From contig NZ_KB903441.1 of the NCBI RefSeq assembly GCF_000379765.1, positions 80,798 through 144,797 on the forward strand: 64,000 bases of DNA, in the 5' to 3' direction. The notes beneath the pieces are model-generated. The model did not search any database and was not told the origin of the DNA. It saw nothing but the letters and a program-made list of their open reading frames with translations. Position 1 is the stretch's first letter; every line of letters begins with the position of its first letter. The DNA is from Flexithrix dorotheae DSM 6795 (lineage in GTDB: Bacteria > Bacteroidota > Bacteroidia > Cytophagales > Flammeovirgaceae). A program made the translations under genes and the position numbers. This document shows positions 55,411-62,236 of the stretch, in pieces.

Positions 55411-56433
55411 ATGAAGGATTATTCCAATATTAATGAGGGATCGAAGATTCCAAAATACAGACAAATCATCAATAATATTATTGCCGAAATTCACAAAGGG
55501 AACCTTAAAAAAGGTCAGAAAATTCCTTCGATAAATGAAACAAGTTTTGAATATTATTTGTCGAGAGATACCGTAGAAAAGGCCTATAATGAATTAAGAA
55601 GAAGAGGAATTATTATTTCAGTTAGGGGGAAAGGGTTTTATGTGAATGACACGGTTGGAATTGATAAATTAAAAATTCTTTTGATTTTTAATAAAATCAG
55701 TGCCTACAAAAAAATCATCTACAACAACATCGTAAAAACCCTTGGGGAAAATGCTGTTATCGATTTAAAAATTCATAACTACGATGCAGTTACATTTGAA
55801 AATTTTATTGATGGGGGCTTAGATTATTACAATTATGTAATGGTTATGCCTCATTTTGATGAATCTGAGGAAAGAATTCAAAATTTATTAAAGAAGATCC
55901 CCAAAGAAAAACTCATTCTGCTTGATAAAAAAATCGAAAATTTTGATGGCGCCAATGGTTGTGTGTATCAGGATTTCCAAAACGATATTTATGACGCTTT
56001 GGGTAAAGCAATGGACTTACTGAAGAAGTATGAGCATTTTTATTTGATTTTCCCTGAGGAAGAAAATGAATACTATTGCGAGGAAATTTCCTGGGGTTTT
56101 AGAAATTTCTGCCTGCATAAAAAACTGAATTTTAAAATTCTACATGATCTGCCAGAAGGAGAAATATCTAAAGGAGATGTGTTTGTGCTAATCAGAGAAA
56201 CAGATCTGGTGGGATTAATAAAAAAAGCCAGAGATCAGAAATTAATTCCTGGGAAAGACCTCGGGTTAATTTCATACAATGAAACCCCTATGAAAGAAGT
56301 TTTGTGTGATGGCATTTCGGTAATTACCACTGATTTCGAAAAAATGGGAAAAGCTGCTGCTAAAATGATCCTGAATAAAGAATTTTCTACCATAAGAAAC
56401 GAATTCCTTTTCATTCAGAGAAACACCCTATAA
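55411..56433 (+). CDS. GntR-type regulator with LacI-like sensor domain
   Basis: 340 residues. Winged helix-turn-helix of GntR type at residues 10-77 ('IPKYRQIINNIIAEIHKGNLKKGQKIPS ... YLSRDTVEKAYNELRRRGIIISVRGKGFYV'). The remainder is a periplasmic-binding-protein fold as in LacI regulators ('YVMVMPHFDESEERIQNLL', 'GLISYNETPMKEVLCDGISVITTDFEKMGKAAAKMIL'). In Bacteroidota such regulators usually control sugar loci, but no sugar genes flank it here, so its targets are elsewhere. The neighbouring DUF2911 gene is 225 bp away. Confidence 0.9.
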   Translation: MKDYSNINEGSKIPKYRQIINNIIAEIHKGNLKKGQKIPSINETSFEYYLSRDTVEKAYNELRRRGIIISVRGKGFYVNDTVGIDKLKILLIFNKISAYKKIIYNNIVKTLGENAVIDLKIHNYDAVTFENFIDGGLDYYNYVMVMPHFDESEERIQNLLKKIPKEKLILLDKKIENFDGANGCVYQDFQNDIYDALGKAMDLLKKYEHFYLIFPEEENEYYCEEISWGFRNFCLHKKLNFKILHDLPEGEISKGDVFVLIRETDLVGLIKKARDQKLIPGKDLGLISYNETPMKEVLCDGISVITTDFEKMGKAAAKMILNKEFSTIRNEFLFIQRNTL

Positions 56434-56658
56434 TGGGGGATAAATTTAAATTTTCATTAAAATCAATATGATTAATATTTAGGAATAAAATAGACGCGTC
56501 CTAATTCCAACCATTATAAAAACCGCTTAACCCCGCAAATTTAAAGTTCACGGTAAAACAGTATCTTTTTTGGGAATTTAGTTTAAAATTCAATTCATAA
56601 CTGAAACTTAAATCCTCACTAACTGGGGGATAATTTTTACTACTTTAACCCAAATCTT

Positions 56659-57822
56659 ATGAAAAACTACGGACCAATAAAACAATTACTGGTATTTTTA
56701 TGCTCAATTTTTTTTGCTAATGAATTACTCGCACAAGGGGCTCTCACCTTTCCACCCAGCGGGGATAATGAAAAAGCAAGCGTTAGCCAGTGGATTGGCC
56801 TGGTGAAAGTGAATGTTACCTACAACAGCCCGGATGTTACCGGACCTCAGGGAGAGGATAGAACTGGAAAAATCTACGGGACAAATGTAGTTCCTTACGG
56901 TTTTGCAGAAGATGCTTTTGCCGGCAAGGCTATTCCCTGGAGAGCCGGAGCCAATGAAAACACCGTCTTTTATGTATCACATGATGTAAAAATTGAAGGG
57001 CAAGATTTACCCGCTGGAAAATATGGCTTGCACATGGCTCCGGGGGAAGATGAATGGACAATTATTTTCTCCAAAAACTATACCTCCTGGGGCAGTTATT
57101 CTTATGATGAAAAAGAAGATGCCCTAAGAGTAACCATAAAACCTGAAAAATCCGAATTCAATGAATATTTGACTTTTGAATTTACGGAAAGAAAACCAGA
57201 CCATGCAACTGTTGCATTGAAATGGGAGAACTTAATGGTTCCCATAAAAGTTGAAGTTCCCAATATAAACGATCTATACATCGCCAAAATGAGGGATGAT
57301 TTGAGAAATAGTGCCGGATTTACCTGGCAAAACTTCAGAAATGCAGCCGAATTTTGTGCAAATAATGAGATTAACATGGAGGAAGCCCTAACCTGGGCAG
57401 ATTTGGCCATAAACCGCCCCTATATTGGTCAGGAAAATTTCCAGACATTATCCACAAAAGCAAAAGTTCTTGGTAAACTGGGCAAAACAACAGATGCGGA
57501 TAAGTTAATGGCTAAAGCGGTAGAACATCCTACTGCTACAATTTTGGACCTTCACAATTATGGCAGAGGACTGCTTGGTGAGGGCAAAAATGAAAAAGCG
57601 CTTGAAATATTTTTGTTAAACAAGAAAAAACACCCTGAGGATCAATTTACTCCAAATGTTGGACTGGCCAGATGCTATACAGCAATGGGTGAAAAGAAAA
57701 AAGCCATCAAACATTGGGAAGTAGCACTCCAAAATATTCCAGAAAACCAGAAGCCGAATTTAGCCTATTATGAAGGAGAATTAAGAAAATTAAAGGAAGG
57801 AGATTCGGAAGCAGGAAAATAA
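56659..57822 (+). CDS. Exported DUF2911 protein with TPR tail
   Basis: 387 residues: signal peptide (1-26, ending LLAQ), a DUF2911 domain (about 30-200: 'ASVSQWIGLVKVNVTYNSPDV', 'RAGANENTVFYVSHDVKIEG', 'LPAGKYGLHMAPGEDEWTIIFSKN', 'YLTFEFTERKPDHATVALKWENL') and a C-terminal TPR region (about 240-380, 'LGKLGKTTDADKLMAKAVEHP', 'AMGEKKKAIKHWEVALQNIP'). The family is common in Bacteroidota and has no known activity. Confidence 0.88.
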   Translation: MKNYGPIKQLLVFLCSIFFANELLAQGALTFPPSGDNEKASVSQWIGLVKVNVTYNSPDVTGPQGEDRTGKIYGTNVVPYGFAEDAFAGKAIPWRAGANENTVFYVSHDVKIEGQDLPAGKYGLHMAPGEDEWTIIFSKNYTSWGSYSYDEKEDALRVTIKPEKSEFNEYLTFEFTERKPDHATVALKWENLMVPIKVEVPNINDLYIAKMRDDLRNSAGFTWQNFRNAAEFCANNEINMEEALTWADLAINRPYIGQENFQTLSTKAKVLGKLGKTTDADKLMAKAVEHPTATILDLHNYGRGLLGEGKNEKALEIFLLNKKKHPEDQFTPNVGLARCYTAMGEKKKAIKHWEVALQNIPENQKPNLAYYEGELRKLKEGDSEAGK

Positions 57823-57962
57823 GGATAAAAAATTCTAAAAATTTAAACTTTTTTTGAATTATACTGGTTTAACATCTGAATTCCATAAGAGAAGAAGAGG
57901 ATCTATTATAAACTTTTTAAGTAACTAGACCTTTTTTTTAGGAATTCTCAAAAATTATTTAT

Positions 57963-57970
57963 TAGCTTTG
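57963..57970 (+). promoter_or_regulatory. Promoter -7 element of the cysteine operon leader
   Basis: TAGCTTTG matches the TAnnTTTG Bacteroidota -7 consensus exactly, 24 bp before the leader-ORF ATG. No TTTG lies at 19 bp upstream; the nearest is TTTA with a 22-bp spacer. Predicted start near 57976, giving a short leader of about 18 nt. Confidence 0.5.
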
Positions 57971-57993
57971 TAAAAATTAAAAAAGAGAATTAG

Positions 57994-58101
57994 ATGTTAT
58001 CATTTGCTCAAAATATTATCTGTCTTACTGCTGCTGCAACTTGTTGTTGTTGTTGCGCTATGCGTATTGGGCGGATAAGACTTTGTATGAGCAAAGTATG
58101 A
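57994..58101 (+). CDS. Cys-rich leader peptide of the cysteine biosynthesis operon
   Basis: A 35-codon ORF: ATG at 57994, TGA at 58099-58101. The peptide has seven Cys in 35 residues: Cys10, a run of five at positions 17-21 (TGT TGT TGT TGT TGC, 58042-58056) and Cys31. A run of codons for the end product, directly followed by an intrinsic terminator and then cysM, is the layout of a ribosome-mediated attenuator. Polycysteine leader ORFs acting this way have been described in mycobacteria. The ORF is too short for routine gene finders, and a weak AG-rich stretch (AAAAGAG) precedes the ATG. The peptide itself is unlikely to have a function. Confidence 0.75.
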   Translation: MLSFAQNIICLTAAATCCCCCAMRIGRIRLCMSKV

Positions 58102-58135
58102 CTTTGAAAATATTTATTTTAAAAGCCTTTCCGCC
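58070..58135 (+). promoter_or_regulatory. Candidate antiterminator pairing
   Basis: GGCGGA (58070-58075, inside the leader ORF 14 nt after the Cys codons) is complementary to TCCGCC (58130-58135, the inner part of the terminator left arm and loop). The two structures exclude each other. A ribosome paused on the Cys codons would leave GGCGGA free; a ribosome reaching the stop codon would cover it. A small hairpin ACTTTG/CAAAGT (58080-58097) lies between. Confidence 0.5.
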
Positions 58136-58156
58136 AAAAGTGGAAAGGCTTTTTTT
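58121..58156 (+). terminator. Attenuator terminator upstream of cysM
   Basis: AAAAGCCTTTCC (58121-58132) pairs perfectly with GGAAAGGCTTTT (58142-58153); two more inner pairs (one G-U) leave a 5-nt loop. Three further T follow. It lies between the leader-ORF stop and cysM, with no other gene upstream to terminate. Confidence 0.85.
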
Positions 58157-58205
58157 ATGCCTTAATTCAACCAAGTTTTTAGGACTTTAATAATATTTAT
58201 TTAAA

Positions 58206-59141
58206 ATGATATTAGCCGAAAAGAAAATTGATCTAAAATCCCGACTTAAAAATGTCCAGAAATTTATTGGCAACACGCCACTTTTTCCCATCGAGAGGGT
58301 ATTTCAAAAAAAAGGGGTGAAGATTTATGCCAAACTGGAATGGCAGCAACTGGGCAATAGTGTGAAAGCAAGACCTGCATTTAACATTATAAAACAGGCC
58401 ATTTTGAATGGTGAATTGCATGAAGGGAAAGAGCTTTTGGATGCTACCAGTGGCAACACAGGAATAGCTTATGCCGCAGTTGGCGCGGCACTAGGTATTC
58501 CAGTTACGCTTTGCTTGCCAGAAAACGCATCTTACGAAAGGAAAACAATCCTTAAGGCTCACGGGGTTAATATCATCTATACATCTCCTTTTGAAGGAAC
58601 TGATGGAGCTCAACTTAAAGCAAAGGAGCTTTTTGAGGCTGAACCGGATAAATATTATTATGCTGATCAATATGCCAACCCCAACAACTGGAAAGCACAT
58701 TATAATTCCACTGGTGAAGAAGTGTTCCAGCAAACTGATGGAGAAATCACTCACTTTGTAGCTGGATTAGGAACTTCCGGAACCTTCATGGGCACGGGCA
58801 AAAGATTAAAGGAACTCAACGAAAATATAGAATTGATTTCTCTTCAACCTGATGCTCCAATGCACGGTTTGGAAGGTTGGAAACACATGGAAACCGCCAT
58901 AGTTCCAAAAATATACAATAACACTTTTGCCGACAGAAATTTACCTGTTGATACTTTCGAAGCTTTTGAACTAATTAAGGAAATTGCTCATAAAGAAGGT
59001 TTATTGGTAAGCCCATCTGCTGCAGCCAACCTTATAGGTGCAATAAAAGTAGCAAATAAAATAGAGGAAGGTGTAATTGTAACAGTTTTTCCGGATGATG
59101 CAGCAAAATACAGTGAGGTTATTAACGAATTGTATAAATAA
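58206..59141 (+). CDS. cysM: Cysteine synthase, CysM type
   Basis: PLP enzyme making cysteine, or a carrier-bound cysteine, from an activated serine. 311 residues. PLP Lys54 in 'QLGNSVKARPAF'; phosphate/carboxylate loop 'DATSGNTGIAYA'; 'EITHFVAGLGTSGTFMGTGKRL' closely follows the mycobacterial CysM that uses O-phosphoserine and CysO thiocarboxylate. Association with a JAMM peptidase, a sulfur carrier and an E1 enzyme in the same operon supports the thiocarboxylate-dependent type over sulfide-dependent CysK. The start ATG is 50 bp after the attenuator. Substrate preference is inferred from context. Confidence 0.88.
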   Translation: MILAEKKIDLKSRLKNVQKFIGNTPLFPIERVFQKKGVKIYAKLEWQQLGNSVKARPAFNIIKQAILNGELHEGKELLDATSGNTGIAYAAVGAALGIPVTLCLPENASYERKTILKAHGVNIIYTSPFEGTDGAQLKAKELFEAEPDKYYYADQYANPNNWKAHYNSTGEEVFQQTDGEITHFVAGLGTSGTFMGTGKRLKELNENIELISLQPDAPMHGLEGWKHMETAIVPKIYNNTFADRNLPVDTFEAFELIKEIAHKEGLLVSPSAAANLIGAIKVANKIEEGVIVTVFPDDAAKYSEVINELYK

Positions 59142-59182
59142 TCTTTAATGTAAAACGGAAAGTAAACCCAGAAAAACTAAAG

Positions 59183-59593
59183 ATGAGATTAAAAATAGCT
59201 CCCAATGCCCTTGAAGAAATGCAAAAACATGCTGAAGCTACCTACCCAAATGAATGTTGTGGTTTCTTCTATGGCAAGGATGGTGAAATTAGAAATATTG
59301 AGGTGGCCAAAGAAGTGACCAACTCCAAAGAAGGCGACCAAAGAAGGAGATTTGAAGTAAGTCCGCTTGATTATTTGAAGGCAGAAAGATATGCCGATGA
59401 AATTGGGCAAACACTTTTAGGAATTTATCATTCTCACCCCGAACATCCGGCTATCCCCTCAGAACATGATTTAAAGCAGGCAGTTCCTTTCTTTTCCTAT
59501 ATCATTATTTCAGTGATGAAAGGAAAGGCAGAAGTCACCAAATCATGGCAATTAGACGATGCTGGAAAATTTGAAGAAGAGGAGATTTTATAA
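59183..59593 (+). CDS. JAMM/MPN+ metallopeptidase, Mec-like
   Basis: 136 residues. The full JAMM zinc site is visible: Glu24 ('PNECCGFFYG') and H-x-H-x7-S-x-x-D as His83, His85, Ser93, Asp96 ('YHSHPEHPAIPSEHD'). In mycobacteria the equivalent Mec enzyme frees cysteine from the CysO-cysteine adduct; in QbsD-type systems a JAMM enzyme trims the C-terminus of the carrier. Both jobs are plausible here because the next gene encodes a carrier with residues beyond its GG. Second gene of the operon, 41 bp after cysM. The Cys25-Cys26 pair beside the catalytic Glu may be worth noting. Confidence 0.88.
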   Translation: MRLKIAPNALEEMQKHAEATYPNECCGFFYGKDGEIRNIEVAKEVTNSKEGDQRRRFEVSPLDYLKAERYADEIGQTLLGIYHSHPEHPAIPSEHDLKQAVPFFSYIIISVMKGKAEVTKSWQLDDAGKFEEEEIL

Positions 59594-59704
59594 GGAAAAA
59601 ATTTGTTAAAGAATTGTATAAAATCCGGCTCCATTTCTTCTTCCTTTAAATTAAGAATTACAAGTATTTAAATAATATAAAACTAATTATTAATCAACAA
59701 AAAA

Positions 59705-59983
59705 ATGGCTCAAATCATTATCCCTACTCCCTTAAGAAAATTCACTGACAACCTAGCTACAATTAAAACAAATGGTAGTAATATTCAGGAATCTATGCTG
59801 GATTTGGCTACACAGTATCCTGAGGTAAAACAACATTTATTTGATGAAAGTGGAGCTTTAAGGAAGTTTGTGAGGATTTACATTGGAGATGAAGATATTA
59901 AGGCATTGCAAAATGAAAACACTCCGGTGGAAGATAACACCGAAATCAGTATTATCCCTGCAATTGCCGGAGGAATCGCCTGA
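59705..59983 (+). CDS. CysO/ThiS/MoaD-like sulfur carrier protein with C-terminal extension
   Basis: 92 residues, beta-grasp fold: 'AQIIIPTPLRKFTDN', 'SMLDLATQYPEVKQHLFDESGALRKFVRIYIGDED', 'TEISIIPAIAGGIA'. The sequence is close in plan to mycobacterial CysO, which ends exactly in GG. Here Gly89-Gly90 are followed by Ile91-Ala92, so the C-terminus must be trimmed before it can be adenylated and thiocarboxylated, if the route is the usual one. The adjacent JAMM peptidase is the obvious candidate. Third gene of the cysteine operon. Confidence 0.88.
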   Translation: MAQIIIPTPLRKFTDNLATIKTNGSNIQESMLDLATQYPEVKQHLFDESGALRKFVRIYIGDEDIKALQNENTPVEDNTEISIIPAIAGGIA

Positions 59984-60070
59984 ATCCCCAATTAAGGATA
60001 ATCATAAAATTCAATTCTAAATTTATAATTGATTGGCAATTAATCATAAATGCCATAACTAAAATAAATC

Positions 60071-61231
60071 ATGAGTGAAGTAACATTTAGTAAGGATGAG
60101 CTGGAAAGATATAGCCGCCACCTTATTATACCTGAATTTAATATAGAAGGCCAGCGAAAGTTGAAAGCAGCGAAAGTTCTAGTTGTTGGAACTGGCGGAC
60201 TTGGAAGCCCTATGTTGTTGTACCTTGCAGCAGCAGGCGTGGGTACCATCGGCATTATTGATTTTGATGTAGTAGATGATTCCAATCTGCAAAGACAGGT
60301 TTTATATTCAGTAGATGATGTGGGTGTACCGAAGGTGGAAGCAGCTAAGAAGCGAATTCAAGCTTTGAACCCTCATATTAATATTGTAGTCCATGAAACC
60401 ATGCTAACTTCTCAAAATGCATTGGACATTGTGAAGGATTATGATGTAGTGGCAGACGGAACAGACAATTTCCCAACACGGTATTTGGTAAATGATGCTT
60501 GTGTGCTTTTGGGAAAAACGAATGTTTACGCCTCAATCTTCAGGTTTGAGGGTCAGGTTTCTGTTTTTAATTATACCGATAAGGAAGGAAATGTGGGGCC
60601 TAACTACAGGGACTTATTCCCTTCTCCCCCACCTCCAGGCCTTGTACCAAGTTGTGCAGAAGGTGGTGTAATTGGCGTGCTTCCCGGAATTGTAGGCAGC
60701 CTGCAGGCCAATGAAGTAATCAAAGTGATTACCGGAGTAGGAGAACCACTAAGCGGAAGGCTGTTTATTTTTGATGCGCTGAGCTTCATAACCAGAACAT
60801 TAAAAATTTATAGGGATGAGGAGAATCCATTGAATGGTAAGAACCCTACAATCACCGAACTAATTGATTACCAGCAATTCTGTGGTATTCCCCAAAAATC
60901 AGAGGAGAAAAATGTAAAGGAAATCACCGTAAAAGAATTAGCCAATATGGTTAAAAATAATGTAGATTTCCAACTCATAGACGTTCGCGAACCATATGAA
61001 TATGATATAGCAAATATAAAAGGTGAGTTAATTCCTCTGGCTCAGGTAGAAGAAAGTTATAATAAAATCAATTCCGATAAGCAGGTTGTAGTTCATTGCC
61101 GAAGTGGAAAAAGAAGTGCTGATGCAATCGAACTTTTAGAGAAAAAATATGGATTTAAAAATCTGTATAACCTAAAAGGAGGGATTTTAGCCTGGGCAGA
61201 TGAAATTGATAATTCCCTGCCTAAATATTAA
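60071..61231 (+). CDS. MoeZ-type E1 adenylyltransferase-rhodanese fusion
   Basis: 386 residues. N-terminal ThiF/MoeB E1 domain (1-250): 'VLVVGTGGLGSPMLLYLA' nucleotide loop (residues 37-51), 'DFDVVDDSNLQRQ', and 'LVPSCAEGGVIGVLPGIVG' with the conserved Cys195. C-terminal rhodanese domain (about 283-382) with persulfide Cys343 in 'VVHCRSGKRSADA'. It would adenylate the carrier C-terminus and load sulfur as a thiocarboxylate. The paired CxxC zinc motifs of E. coli MoeB are not seen; only 'SCAEG' and 'FCGIP' remain, as in MoeZ. Last gene of the operon. It could also serve molybdopterin or thiamine carriers. Confidence 0.9.
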   Translation: MSEVTFSKDELERYSRHLIIPEFNIEGQRKLKAAKVLVVGTGGLGSPMLLYLAAAGVGTIGIIDFDVVDDSNLQRQVLYSVDDVGVPKVEAAKKRIQALNPHINIVVHETMLTSQNALDIVKDYDVVADGTDNFPTRYLVNDACVLLGKTNVYASIFRFEGQVSVFNYTDKEGNVGPNYRDLFPSPPPPGLVPSCAEGGVIGVLPGIVGSLQANEVIKVITGVGEPLSGRLFIFDALSFITRTLKIYRDEENPLNGKNPTITELIDYQQFCGIPQKSEEKNVKEITVKELANMVKNNVDFQLIDVREPYEYDIANIKGELIPLAQVEESYNKINSDKQVVVHCRSGKRSADAIELLEKKYGFKNLYNLKGGILAWADEIDNSLPKY

Positions 61232-61327
61232 TGCGAATATAAACTGGTAATTTTTTCCCATTCTTTTAATGGAAAAATAAAATTCAGCCAGGTTTACTTT
61301 TTTGTCATAGATTTTACCACCTTTAAA

Positions 61328-61357
61328 AGGGTGATGAAATAAAAAATTCATCACCCT
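61328..61357. repeat. Perfect 11-bp hairpin between the cysteine operon and peroxiredoxin
   Basis: AGGGTGATGAA (61328-61338) pairs with TTCATCACCCT (61347-61357) around an A-rich 8-nt loop. No T-run follows on the plus strand. It may mark the operon 3' end or be a leader structure of the peroxiredoxin gene 77 bp downstream. Confidence 0.55.
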
Positions 61358-61433
61358 CAACTTATGGCAATTTGCAAATTTCTAATATTCAATCACTTAT
61401 AGTTATATTTTTAACCATTAAACTATTTCAAAA

Positions 61434-62069
61434 ATGGCAATTAGATTAGGAGATGTCGCTCCAGATTTCACCGTAGATACTACTCAGGGAGAAATTAGTT
61501 TCCACAATTGGCTTGGAGAAAGCTGGGGAATCCTTTTTTCTCACCCAGCTGATTATACTCCAGTTTGTACAACCGAACTTGGGGCTGTAGCTAAGCTTAA
61601 AGACGAATTCGAAAAAAGAAATGTAAAACCGATAGCGATTAGTGTTGATCCTTTGGCAGATCACAAGGAATGGATAAAAGACATTAATGAAACCCAAAAC
61701 ACTAATGTGAACTTCCCAATCATAGCTGACCCTGATAAAAAAGTAGCTGTTTTATATGATATGATTCACCCAAATGCCAGTGAAAAAGCTACTGTAAGAT
61801 CAGTTTTCATAATCGGACCGGATAAAAAGGTAAAATTAACTTTAACTTACCCGGCATCTACAGGTAGAAACTTTGACGAATTATTGAGGGTAATTGACTC
61901 CTTGCAACTGACAGCCTATCACAGTGTAGCTACACCAGCTAACTGGGAAGATGGAGATGATTGTGTAATTGTACCTTCTGTAACCAATGAGGAAATTCCG
62001 GAAAAATTCCCAAAAGGGCATACAGTAATCAAGCCTTATTTGAGAATGACTCCTCAACCAAATAAGTAG
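61434..62069 (+). CDS. 1-Cys peroxiredoxin (Prx6 type)
   Basis: Thiol peroxidase reducing hydrogen peroxide and organic peroxides. 211 residues. Peroxidatic Cys45 in 'HPADYTPVCTTELG', with Thr42/Pro43 and a downstream Arg in 'TVRSVFIIGPDKKVKLTLTYP'. The long C-terminal region ('TPANWEDGDDCVIVPSVTNEE ... TVIKPYLRMTPQP') is characteristic of the Prx6 subfamily rather than AhpC. A second Cys in 'DDCVIV' is not at the usual resolving position. Separate unit after the cysteine operon; a shared thiol theme is possible. Confidence 0.93.
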   Translation: MAIRLGDVAPDFTVDTTQGEISFHNWLGESWGILFSHPADYTPVCTTELGAVAKLKDEFEKRNVKPIAISVDPLADHKEWIKDINETQNTNVNFPIIADPDKKVAVLYDMIHPNASEKATVRSVFIIGPDKKVKLTLTYPASTGRNFDELLRVIDSLQLTAYHSVATPANWEDGDDCVIVPSVTNEEIPEKFPKGHTVIKPYLRMTPQPNK

Positions 62070-62174
62070 TAATTCAAAATTAATCGTGTATTAATTTGTC
62101 ATAAAAGACTGATAGAGAGATTACTATTTTTCAGAAATAATAGCACGGAAGCTTTTTAATTTTAATGTCAATAA

Positions 62175-62218
62175 AAAAGGGATCAAACCAACAAAACTAG
62201 TTGTGTGTGATCCCTTTT
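62175..62218. terminator. Bidirectional terminator between convergent genes
   Basis: AAAAGGGATCA (62175-62185) pairs with TGATCCCTTTT (62208-62218); an inner CAAC/GTTG pair extends the structure. T-runs follow on both strands (TTTTCTGTT on plus, six T on minus). Confidence 0.85.
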
Positions 62219-62236
62219 CTGTTAAAAAATTTTAGT

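Noticed and set aside
55252..55494. 80-residue minus-strand ORF near the GntR gene
   Set aside because: Overlaps the start of the GntR regulator; no recognisable features.
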